Shown: positions 50,733-57,656 of the stretch, one piece after another
Numbering within the stretch: position 1 is the first letter of the stretch
Layout: the number at the start of each line of letters is the position of its first letter
Assembly: GCA_963757155.1 (NCBI GenBank)
Contig: CAVWQS010000021.1
Coordinates: 99,790 to 163,789 of the forward strand
Origin: DASXQK01 sp963757155
GTDB lineage: Bacteria > Pseudomonadota > Alphaproteobacteria > Dongiales > Dongiaceae
Reading direction: 5' to 3'
DNA: 64,000 nucleotides
The notes under the pieces: model-generated
What the model was told of the DNA's origin: nothing
Databases searched by the model: none
What the model saw: only the letters and a program-made list of their open reading frames with translations
Made by a program: the position numbers and the translations under genes

Positions 50733-50984
50733 CTAGCTGGAGATCACCTCGACCTTGTACCAGGGGAAATCCAGCTGTGACGCGAACGTTCTCGCCACGG
50801 TCTCGGCCTCGGTGTAGCTGTCGACGGTGCCCTCCGACGCCGCTCGTGTACGCCCGCCATCTTTCAGCGAGACCGTCACCGTGTACCCGTCAGCTCCCTT
50901 GTTGATAGTCGCTTGAGCGCTGCGCGGATCGCCCACCGAGAGCGGAACGGTGTGCTCTTCCGGCTTCTCCGGGTTGTTGTTCAT
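50733..50984 (-). CDS. Hypothetical 83-residue protein
   Basis: I do not recognise it. It begins MNNNPEKPEEHTVPLSVGDP and has a small beta-rich centre (GADGYTVTVSLKDGGRTR) and a helical end (YTEAETVARTFASQL). The start at 50984 is well supported by GGAGGGCAAC. Same strand and layout as the neighbouring early genes. Confidence 0.6.
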   Translation of the reverse strand: MNNNPEKPEEHTVPLSVGDPRSAQATINKGADGYTVTVSLKDGGRTRAASEGTVDSYTEAETVARTFASQLDFPWYKVEVISS

Positions 50985-51115
50985 GTTGCCCTCCTGGCTG
51001 CGCTGGGGCACCCGCCTCTCTACCTCACGGGCTTGCCCAGGCTGCGCAGCAACTAGCCGCTCCATGGGCGGGAGAGTCAATCGAGGGACCTCGGACCTTT
51101 TGGGGACAAAATCTG

Positions 51116-51208
51116 TCAACCCATATCGATATAGCTGAACACGGTATCGAGCGGGCTTTCGCCGGTGATCTCGAGGCCCTTCATGATACCTTCTACTTCC
51201 TCACTCAT
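51116..51208 (-). CDS. Possible 30-residue small protein
   Basis: ATG at 51208 overlaps the stop of the preceding gene (ATGAGTGA) and opens a frame of 30 codons (MSEEVEGIMKGLEITGESPL...) with stop at 51116. The overlap is typical of translational coupling in this cluster. No known relative. Confidence 0.35.
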   Translation of the reverse strand: MSEEVEGIMKGLEITGESPLDTVFSYIDMG

Positions 51209-51383
51209 GATCCATCTCCCTGTCGAAGGTTTCGAGGGCGCGACGGATCTCGCCCAAGTCGGGGTCGTAGGGTCGCTGGTGCAACAGCACCCGGCAGGCC
51301 ATCACCAGCCGGGTCAAGGTGCTGGCGAGCGGCGACAGCTTGCGCAGCGCCCGGCGCTCGCCCAGATCGATGATCTTGTCCAT
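51201..51383 (-). CDS. Hypothetical 60-residue protein
   Basis: A short, helical, charged protein (MDKIIDLGERRALRKLSPLA; TLTRLVMACRVLLHQRPYDP) of unknown function. The start at 51383 follows GAGGAGG. It lies just downstream of ssb and overlaps the possible 30-residue gene by 8 bases. Confidence 0.6.
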   Translation of the reverse strand: MDKIIDLGERRALRKLSPLASTLTRLVMACRVLLHQRPYDPDLGEIRRALETFDREMDHE

Positions 51384-51481
51384 GCGCGGCCTCCTCAATG
51401 GCTATAGTGCCTCCGGCCAGGGGAGGAGATGGCAATGACCTGCCATGCCCGGGCCCGGCCGAAGCGTGATCTTCCCGGGCC

Positions 51482-51918
51482 CTAGAACGGAATGTCGTCG
51501 TCGAGGTCGTAGCCGCCGCCCTTGGCAGCGGTCTTGCCCACCGTCCGCCGGCGCCGCGGCTTCGCTCGTCGTCGTCGTCGTTGTCGTGGCCGCCCTTCTT
51601 GGGCGACAGCAGCTCGAGATTCGCCACGATGGTCTCGTGGGCGGTGCGCTCCTCGTCGTTGCTGTTGGTGTATTTGCGGACCTCCATGCGGCCCTGGACC
51701 GCGATCTTGGAGCCCTTGTGCACGTAGTCTTCGACCACGTTGACCAGCGGGCCCCAGACGACGCAGTTGTGCCACGTCGTCCTTTCCTGGCGCTCGCCGT
51801 CCTTGTCCTTCCAGCGTTCGGTGGTGGCGATGCTGAACGTCGCCACCTTGCTGCCACCCGTCGTCGTTCGGATCTCGGGATCGCGCCCGACATTGCCGAT
51901 CAGAAACATGACATTCAT
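51482..51918 (-). CDS. ssb: Single-stranded DNA-binding protein, frame broken
   Basis: About 145 residues. It has the OB-fold of SSB (MNVMFLIGNVGRDPEIRTTT; ATFSIATTERWKDKDGERQE; TTWHNCVVWGPLVNVVEDYV; GSKIAVQGRMEVRKY) and an acidic C-terminal tip DDDIPF that docks partner proteins. One base appears to be missing near 51555 within the linker, joining SRGAGGR to GKTAAKGGGYDLDDD. A phage-type SSB in a recombination module with an annealing protein and a YqaJ-type exonuclease. It starts 10 bases after the annealing-protein stop. Confidence 0.9.
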
Positions 51919-51928
51919 CGCCTATCTC

Positions 51929-52900
51929 CTATTCGGCGGCTTCGGAATTGCCGTCACCGCGCAGCTGGGCGAGGCGGGCCTTGGCGAGCTCGTAAGCCTT
52001 GTCGGCCAGAGCGGCGTGCTTGGTGCCCGTCAGCTTCTTGGCCACCAGCTTTTCGCGGGCCCAGGTCGCCAGCACGTCCTCTTCGTCCTCGGCCTTGCGG
52101 ATCACATTGGTGACGCGCTCGAACCAGGCCCGGGGATTGAACTTCGGGTTAGCCGGATCCTGGCTGTTGGCGTCGTCCCCCTCCTGCTCCTCGCGCTCGC
52201 GCGGCTTATCCTCGCTGGGCTTCTCGGCCACCTTGCCGGTGGGCTTGCCCTCGGCTGCGGGCGCCCCGCTCGGGTTCTCGTCCTCGGGATCGCCCCCAGC
52301 CTTCGCTGGGGCAGGCTCGGGATCCTCCTCGGGCTTCTTCTTGATCGCGGCGGCCTTCTTGGCCTTGCGCTCCTGCTCGGCCTCGGCCTCGCGCTCCTTG
52401 CGCTCCTCGATCTTGCGTTCGGCGACATACTTGCTGTCGTCGAACAGGCCCATATGCACGTCGCCGGCGAGCCCGAGATAGCTCAGGCACTTCGTGACCG
52501 CATCGGTGACGGCCTTCTTGGCCGCCTCCTCGTCCATGAACAGGGTCTTGGCCTCGCCGCGGCGGGCGACGAGCTCGGTGGCGCCCCATTGCGGGCCGAC
52601 CTGGAAGGTCTGCTCGCCCTGGCGATACCAGACCACGACCTTGGAGAACCACACGGCCTGCTCGTTGGTCATGGTGTAGATCTTGTGCTCGATCTCGTGC
52701 CAGCCCCAGCCCTTGCCGATCGGCCCGAACTCCTCGGTGGCCCGCATCACCATCCACATCGGCTTGATCGCGGTGCCGCTGAAGCCGCCGGCCCGGCGGA
52801 AGGTCTTGGTCTGGCTGGGATCGGTGGGGAATAGACGGTCCCAGAGCTCGAGATTCGCCACGCGGCGGGTTCGAATGTCCTCGTCGTTGTTCATGTTCAT
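51929..52900 (-). CDS. Rad52-like phage single-strand annealing protein candidate
   Basis: A 323-residue protein. The first ~165 residues (LELWDRLFPTDPSQTKTFRR; AGGFSGTAIKP; RATEEFGPIGKGWGWHEIEH; AVTDAVTKCLSYLGLAGDVH) resemble phage proteins of the Rad52/Sak-type annealing class, including the late K-A-V-T-D-A-V-T-K signature. A long Lys/Glu/Pro-rich linker (about residues 165-255) and a helical C-terminal part follow. Position between exo and ssb supports the role in DNA annealing. An embedded 28-base palindromic repeat codes for part of the linker. The family call is moderately sure. Confidence 0.65.
   Translation of the reverse strand: MNMNNDEDIRTRRVANLELWDRLFPTDPSQTKTFRRAGGFSGTAIKPMWMVMRATEEFGPIGKGWGWHEIEHKIYTMTNEQAVWFSKVVVWYRQGEQTFQVGPQWGATELVARRGEAKTLFMDEEAAKKAVTDAVTKCLSYLGLAGDVHMGLFDDSKYVAERKIEERKEREAEAEQERKAKKAAAIKKKPEEDPEPAPAKAGGDPEDENPSGAPAAEGKPTGKVAEKPSEDKPREREEQEGDDANSQDPANPKFNPRAWFERVTNVIRKAEDEEDVLATWAREKLVAKKLTGTKHAALADKAYELAKARLAQLRGDGNSEAAE
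52291..52318. repeat. Palindromic 28-nt repeat, copy in coding DNA
   Basis: It is identical to 54391-54418. The core CCCCAGCCTTCGCTGGGG forms a seven-base-pair hairpin with a CTTC loop. Here it lies inside the annealing-protein gene and is read in frame as part of its Pro/Ala/Lys-rich linker. Confidence 0.75.
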
Positions 52901-52921
52901 GTCCTGTTGATGGGGTTCCCG

Positions 52922-53872
52922 TTACAGCGCAAACGCCTCGTCATCGTCGGTCTGCTGCAGGCGCTCGGCCTCCAGCAGCTCTTCGATCCGAAGCGCATCC
53001 TTCTTATTGGGGTAGCGGAGGGTCAGTTTCCCCGCACGGTCGCGCACGCAGCAAAGCTCCGTGCCGAATGCAAAATCGCAATCGGCTGGCATCAGCGCCT
53101 TGAGCGCCAATTCCGCGGCGTCGCCTTGCTTGACGTGTTCCCGGGTGCGGATCCATGTCGCCTCGTTGTCGCCCCAGCTGTTGCTTGTTCGCATGTTCAG
53201 CTGGCGCATCAGGTCGAGTCTCGAGGCCCTCCCCGGTTACCGCCTCGGTCCGCTCCGGCGGCTTGTCGGAACGCACATGATTCCAAAACTCGAGTTCACG
53301 GTCGATCAACAGCGCCCCGTAGTCGCGATCACGTTCGATGTGAAAATCGCTGACCAGTCCATGGAGCCGAAGAACACGCTGAGCTCGCAGCCCTCGAGGT
53401 CGAGGACTTCCAGACAATGCTGAATCTGCGCGTAATGCTTGGCGGGCTGGTCGCCCTTGGACCCGAACGGGTTGACGTGCTTGGCCTCGAACAACCTGAG
53501 GCGGCCATCAACCATCACAAGCCCGTCGATGTTGCAGAGCATATGCGGATATGCAGGATGCACATGGCAGCGCTCGACAACTGAAGGAGCGCGGTTGACG
53601 TGAATCCCGGTCTGCACCCGGAACCAGTGGGCGTTGAAGGCTTCCGTCGCCTTGCCCATCTGGACCGGCAGCACGCGGCTCAGATCCTCCGGGACCACGC
53701 GCTTGGTCTTCTCGGCCCAGAGCTGATACCAGTCGCCCGACATGATCCGCTCCGCATCGGAGCCGCCGAGGCCCTTGCTGCGCATCTCCTTCTGCTGCGG
53801 GGTCAGGTCCGGCACGATGAAGTCAGGCGAGCGCTCTTCCGCGGCTGCGGCCGCGGCTTTCATCTTTCCCAT
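52922..53872 (-). CDS. YqaJ-type phage exonuclease, two frame breaks
   Basis: About 316 residues (span 317 codons). It has the YqaJ-type nuclease core: LGGSDAERIMSGDWYQLWAE, the VPEDLSRVLPVQMGKATEAF segment (with MGKATEAFN in the place of the usual MGxxxExxN motif), NIDGLVM, and LFEAKHVNPF (EAK motif). Breaks near 53340 (missing base) and 53220 (extra base) separate a C-terminal part with SNSWGDNEATWIR. It would resect double-strand ends for the adjacent annealing protein. The start at 53872 has AGGAGTGAC upstream. Confidence 0.78.
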
Positions 53873-53874
53873 TG

Positions 53875-54091
53875 TCACTCCTGGTTGGCGGGCTTGTTCA
53901 GGCGGGCCGTCACCCGCTGGCGGATGCCGGCGATCTCGGCCATCGACTTGGCCTCGGCTTCGGTGATGCCGGCGCGTCTCGGGCTCGACCAGCCCGGCGG
54001 CGACGGCACGGTCACGCAAAGATGCCCAGGGCGGGATGTGGAGGCGCAGCCACGCCTCGGTGGCCGGGCCCAGCTTCTTCGTCTCTGACAT
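53875..54091 (-). CDS. Small hypothetical protein upstream of the exonuclease, frame broken
   Basis: About 71 residues: MSETKKLGPATEAWLRLHIP, then after an extra base near 53985 the stretch GITEAEAKSMAEIAGIRQRV up to a stop at 53875. I do not recognise it. Its stop lies just before the exonuclease start, which suggests coupling. ATG 54091 is preceded by GGGAGGA. Confidence 0.5.
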
Positions 54092-54242
54092 GCTCTCCTC
54101 CCAAACAAAGGATTGTGAATACTCTACAGCGTCCTTGCAGGTACGCATAAGCTCCTTTTAAAATGCAGGATCTAATCAACGCCAGACGCCCCCCAGGAAG
54201 GCGCCCGGAGGCCGTACAGCGCTATCTCTCGGTGTCGGCCCC

Positions 54243-54452
54243 CCTAGCCACGGGGGCGAGGCGGCTAGGCCCTGGCGGCCGCTGCTTTGCGGCGGGGCAA
54301 TCCCTCACTCGCCGCGATGTGCTGGAGACCCGCTGCGACGCAGCGCGGCGAGACGCGGCCGGGCCGGGGATTGGGGGTGGGGCCCGGCCGCGCCCCCAGC
54401 CTTCGCTGGGGCAGGCTCTTGGCGGTCCGCTCTACACCTTGCGGCCGCCAAG
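54243..54452. ncRNA. Structured intergenic block of five or more hairpins
   Basis: Successive inverted repeats fill the gap between the repressor stop and the next gene. CCTAGCC (54243) pairs with GGCTAGG; CTCGCCG (54308) with CGGCGAG around an inner CGCTGC-GAC-GCAGCG; GCGGCCGGGCC (54355) with GGCCCGGCCGC around a G-rich loop; CCCCAGC (54394) with GCTGGGG; CTTGGCGG (54418) with CCGCCAAG. No protein is coded. It may be a structured RNA, a termination region for the repressor gene or a DNA site such as an origin; I cannot decide. Confidence 0.45.
54391..54418. repeat. Palindromic 28-nt repeat, intergenic copy
   Basis: Second copy of the repeat at 52291-52318, identical over all 28 bases; here it is part of the structured block between the repressor and the next gene. 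Confidence 0.75.
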
Positions 54453-54456
54453 CCCC

Positions 54457-55089
54457 TCAGAGCTGGCGGGTAAGCTGCAGCACGCGACCCAGGATCACCG
54501 CATCCTTGATCGGCACGGGATCGTCACTCTCATGCGCGGGGACCAGCAGCGGCGGATACCACAGCCACGCCCCGATGCGCCGACGCACCACCGCGGCGGC
54601 GATCGTGCCATGGTCTTCGCCCGAGAAGTCGCTGGGCTGGACCACCACCACATCATCCTTCAGTAGCCCGCGGCCGCGCAACGAGTCGGTCTCGATCCTG
54701 ACGGCAAAGCCGGTGGCCGACGGTCGGAACAGGACCTGCATGGCGACGAGCTCTCGGCGCAGCCCCTCGAGGAAAGCCGTCCTCTCCCGGCCGGTCTTGC
54801 TGATCAAGGTCATGACCTGATCGTGATCCAGCAGGGGCACGGAGCCGCGGCCCGGCGATCCCTTGTCGCCGGTGCCGACCAGATCGGGCTGGCTGCCGGC
54901 GACCCGGGCCAGACGCGCCAGGGTATCGGCATTGGGCAGGCTCTTGTCGGTCGACAGGATGCGCGTAATATTGGTGGGTGTGGTGGCAGCCCGGCGCGCC
55001 CATTCCTCGGCGCTCCAGCCCTGCTCGTGCATCACGGTCCGCACCCACCGGCGGACCGATTGCTGGATCTGATCCTGCGTCGACACCAT
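54457..55089 (-). CDS. CI/LexA-like phage repressor (HTH plus S24-like domain)
   Basis: A 210-residue regulator. The N-terminal ~70 residues form an XRE-type helix-turn-helix (WSAEEWARRAATTPTNITRI; NADTLARLARVAG). The C-terminal part (GFAVRIETDSLRGRGLLKDD; VVVVQPSDFSGEDHGTIAAA) has the layout of the S24/LexA-type domain. A catalytic Ser/Lys pair of the self-cleaving kind is not evident, as LKDDVVVVQ lacks the usual Gly-Asp-x-Ile context. It is the best candidate for control of the early genes; TCCTGCGAATTTGA lies 15 bases before its ATG. Confidence 0.75.
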   Translation of the reverse strand: MVSTQDQIQQSVRRWVRTVMHEQGWSAEEWARRAATTPTNITRILSTDKSLPNADTLARLARVAGSQPDLVGTGDKGSPGRGSVPLLDHDQVMTLISKTGRERTAFLEGLRRELVAMQVLFRPSATGFAVRIETDSLRGRGLLKDDVVVVQPSDFSGEDHGTIAAAVVRRRIGAWLWYPPLLVPAHESDDPVPIKDAVILGRVLQLTRQL

Positions 55090-55103
55090 TGCCCCCAGCC
55101 CCT

Positions 55104-55151
55104 TCCTGCGAATTTGATCGCCACTATCAAGAAACTGCTAAGTTTGCAGGA
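55104..55151. promoter_or_regulatory. Control region of the repressor gene with motif pair
   Basis: TCCTGCGAATTTGA (55104-55117) and, in inverted sense, AAGTTTGCAGGA (55140-55151) lie just upstream of the repressor ATG. The first also occurs, as its exact reverse complement, at 60884-60897. The arrangement suits a repressor that controls its own promoter. Confidence 0.5.
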
Positions 55152-55167
55152 GGCAGTCAATGAAGTT

Positions 55168-55642
55168 TTATTCCAAATCGAAGGCATCATGTTGCTCGGC
55201 CGCCACCCCGATTTGGTTGTTCCGTGCTGCGGCTTCTCGCCGCCGCGCGACCTCCTTGCCATAGTAAAGCTCTGCGATCCTTCGCCTTTTGTCGTAGATC
55301 TCGATCATGAAGCGGGCCCGCTCGATCAACCGGAGGTGATCGCCGCCGCGGTTCATCCACTCCGCCGGCTTGGGAAAGGAGGGATATGTATAACTCTTGA
55401 TGAGTAGTTCCGTCGCATCCCGAAGCAGCGGGAGCGGCAGCTGACCCAGCACCTTATGATAGATTCGCAGCGCCGCACCCGTTGGCGGTGGCAGGTCCAG
55501 GCCCACGGCGATCATGCGGATCGACCGCGGCGACCTCGAGCGGCCCCGGCATTACCGTGGCCAGGTTCATCTGGTGCAGCAGGTCCATGGCCTGGGCCTG
55601 GCAGTCGTCCTCCAGAATTTTTTCCAGGGGCGCGTCAATCAT
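55168..55642 (-). CDS. Hypothetical replication-module protein, frame broken
   Basis: About 157 residues. A helical N-terminal part (MIDAPLEKILEDDCQAQAMD) leads to GLDLPPPTGAALRIYHKVLG and LRDATELLIKSYTYPSFPKP, a layout seen in small phage replication-accessory proteins with a '...LP..L...A......Y..FP.PAE' signature. An extra base near 55513 changes the frame. ATG 55642 overlaps the DnaT-like stop (ATGATTGA), but a frame read from further upstream (PIARKLTALWAR) is also possible, so the N-terminus is open. Confidence 0.45.
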
Positions 55643-56021
55643 CCTCGCCCACAGGGCGGTCAGCTTGCGGGCGATCGGGACGGGATCGACCGAGGTTGCG
55701 GGCTTCGTCGTCGAAGTCGTCAAGGCGCTGGCGCCGGAGCTCGGCGTTGCGGTCGAATACGCGTCCGTTTCCAGATCCAGCTCCACCGCCGCGCGGGCCG
55801 TTCTGTCGGGTTGGGGCAAGGGGAACTCCTCTTCCATGCTTCATCAGGATGTTGTTGCGGAACGCCTGCTGCCAGCTCGCCATGGCCTTGGCGCGCGAGC
55901 GCCAGTAGCTCACGAACTCGGCCACCAGCCAGGCCATATCGAAGGCCACGCCCTCGGTCTGCAGGTAGTGGATGGCCCATTCCGCGGTCCGCGGCGCGGG
56001 CGTCCAGTCCTCGGGGATCAT
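55635..56021 (-). CDS. DnaT-like replication protein
   Basis: A 128-residue protein. Residues ~1-62 (MIPEDWTPAPRTAEWAIHYL; VAEFVSYWRSRAKAMASWQQ; AFRNNILM) match the DnaT-type single-strand DNA-binding domain of phage and primosome proteins (EFVxYWR...W...FRN). The rest is Arg-rich and less ordered. ATG 56021 overlaps the upstream gene's stop as ATGA. It lies in a run of coupled genes with a DUF1064 nuclease-like gene, which fits a phage replication role. Confidence 0.65.
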   Translation of the reverse strand: MIPEDWTPAPRTAEWAIHYLQTEGVAFDMAWLVAEFVSYWRSRAKAMASWQQAFRNNILMKHGRGVPLAPTRQNGPRGGGAGSGNGRVFDRNAELRRQRLDDFDDEARNLGRSRPDRPQADRPVGEDD

Positions 56022-56687
56022 CCTGTGATTGCCGTAGAACTCGGAAGGTCGGGAAGCGCCCGGTCTTCCACCGTGGGGGGTGTGGGAGCGGGCGCCTCCC
56101 CGTGCTCTGCGGGGGGCGTGGGGACGCGGCGCAGAGCACGTTTGGCGTTGACCAGGGCCTTCAGCTCGTCGCGCGTGCGGCTGCAGGCTCGCCTGCTTGC
56201 CCTTCTCGTTGCAGGGCAACATTCAAGGCGCGAATGCGAGCGATGTAGTCTAGGATCGCATTCAGGTCCCGGCTGTCAAGCTGGACAGGGTGATCGGGTG
56301 TCGACTTCCATCTTTTCCGGCATTGCCTGACTTCCGCGAAATACCAGAGTTGGATAGTTGGCCAGGAGCAGGTTGCGCTTCAGGATGTAGAGCGGGAGCA
56401 GCACGCCCTTGACATCCTCCACGACCCGGCCCGCCTCGGGATCGTTGTAGGCGAAGTCGGCCTCGTAGGTGCCGACCTCGACCGCGCCCCTGCCGCCGCC
56501 GTCGGCGTAGAGCGCGAAGTGCGGATGGATCTCCAGGTCGGCGCAGCGATCCCGCCATCTCGACCTGGATCAGATAGCAGTAGCGCAGCATCTCCATCTG
56601 GCTGTCGAAGCCCTTGCCGTCGATGCGCGACGGCTTGGCGTTGTACTTATGCTTGGGCGGCGGCGGGATCTCGATGCCCAGCGCCAT
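56018..56687 (-). CDS. DUF1064 nuclease-like protein, two frame breaks
   Basis: It begins in the DUF1064 style: HKYNAKPSRIDGKGFDSQME (KYxAKxxxxxGxxFDSxxE). After a break near 56555 the strand reads GTYEADFAYNDPEAGRVVED and VKGVLLPLYILKRNLLLANY (E-xx-DF...VEDVKG nuclease core), then a helical tail. A further break near 56180 leads to RTRDELKALVNAKRALRRVP with stop at 56018. DUF1064 proteins are phage proteins of the restriction-endonuclease fold, thought to resolve or cut branched DNA. The C-terminal third may be a separate protein. Confidence 0.65.
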
Positions 56688-56702
56688 CGCCTCCTTGACG
56701 CG

Positions 56703-57050
56703 TCAGTCTAAGTCCCATGCGTGCTGCCTTCCCGTGAGGCGCCAGACCGTGCACGGCATGCCGCGGACACCATCGGGCCGCTCGTAGCTGCAGCGTTCGA
56801 CGAAGCCCAGCGCCACCAGCCGGCCCAGGATGCCGCAGACGGTCTGCTGACGCTGACGTTCGGTGTCCCCATTGAAGCGTCCCCATCTCTCGATCTCCTG
56901 CAGGGTCTTATTGCCATGCCGGAGTGCCGCGTAGACGCGCGCCGTCACCGGCGCCTTGAGCAGCTCAGAAAGTGAGAGGACAGGCCCGCGGAAGCCGCCG
57001 GCGGATACGATCAGGTGGTCTATCTTCCGGCGGCCCGGGCGAGCTGTCAT
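56703..57050 (-). CDS. Hypothetical winged-helix-like protein
   Basis: A 115-residue protein with a helical part of winged-helix character (KAPVTARVYAALRHGNKTLQ; TVCGILGRLVALGFVERCSY) and a beta end (RGMPCTVWRLTGRQH). It may be a DNA-binding regulator of the element. ATG 57050 overlaps the preceding HTH gene's stop as ATGA. I find no closer match. Confidence 0.55.
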   Translation of the reverse strand: MTARPGRRKIDHLIVSAGGFRGPVLSLSELLKAPVTARVYAALRHGNKTLQEIERWGRFNGDTERQRQQTVCGILGRLVALGFVERCSYERPDGVRGMPCTVWRLTGRQHAWDLD

Positions 57051-57275
57051 TCAAGCGGCGCCAGCTGCAGGCGCAAGCCCAGCGTCCAGGCCCAGACCGC
57101 CAGCACGAATCCGGTTGGCCGGTGAACCCCGTTCTCCAGCTTCTCCAGGTGATTGCGGCAGAAGCCGGCGCGCTCCTCGAGCTCGATGATGGTCAGCCCC
57201 TGGCGCTGCCGCTCGATGCGCAGGGCGAGCGATCAGTTCGTCCCAGACATCCGCCTCGGCCCGGGGCCAGCCCAT
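57047..57275 (-). CDS. XRE-type helix-turn-helix protein, frame broken
   Basis: About 75 residues. After MGWPRAEADVWDELI an extra base near 57230 separates the part LALRIERQRQGLTIIELEER and AGFCRNHLEKLENGVHRPTG, a classic XRE-type HTH of the Cro/CI kind. ATG 57275 abuts the preceding stop, and its own stop overlaps the next start. A small regulator of the element. Confidence 0.6.
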
Positions 57276-57494
57276 TCATGCGACCTTGCGGGCGGCCGCC
57301 TCGAGATTGCGGGCGCCCAGCTTCTGGATCGCGGCCAGCACCCGCACGGCGATCTTCTCCGACACCTCATGCACGCCCTGGCGGTGGCGGTAGTAGTTGC
57401 TGTCGGCCAGGCCGGCTTCCAGATAGGCGTCGAGCAAGCGCACGCCGTTCCTCGCGGCAGCGTCCTCGAGCTGGTGGAGATAGGTCTGCAGCAT
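57276..57494 (-). CDS. Small HTH-like early protein
   Basis: A 72-residue helical protein (MLQTYLHQLEDAAARNGVRL; YYRHRQGVHEVSEKIAVRVL) with a possible HTH, suggestive of a Cro-like regulator. It is the first gene of a coupled run (57494 to about 55168) and has a marked operator region upstream. Function not assigned. Confidence 0.55.
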   Translation of the reverse strand: MLQTYLHQLEDAAARNGVRLLDAYLEAGLADSNYYRHRQGVHEVSEKIAVRVLAAIQKLGARNLEAAARKVA

Positions 57495-57500
57495 GTGCCC

Positions 57501-57552
57501 AAATCCTCATGAACGCAGGATGAGGATTATATAGCAGTGAATACGCAGGATG
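57501..57552 (-). promoter_or_regulatory. Operator-promoter region of the 57494 gene
   Basis: A perfect inverted repeat AATCCTCAT (57502-57510) / ATGAGGATT (57520-57528) overlaps a minus-strand -10 box TATAAT (57526-57531). A direct repeat ACGCAGGATG lies at 57513-57522 and 57543-57552, about three helical turns apart. The combination looks like a phage-type operator with repressor sites over the -10. Confidence 0.65.
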
Positions 57553-57656
57553 TGAAGGACAAGAGCGCCCAAACCCTCCCCCGTCTTGCAGCCAGGATCT
57601 GCAGGTCCGAATTGTCTGAGTTTGCCGCCCCTGCAAAGGGCGGGCGCCCCTTCATC

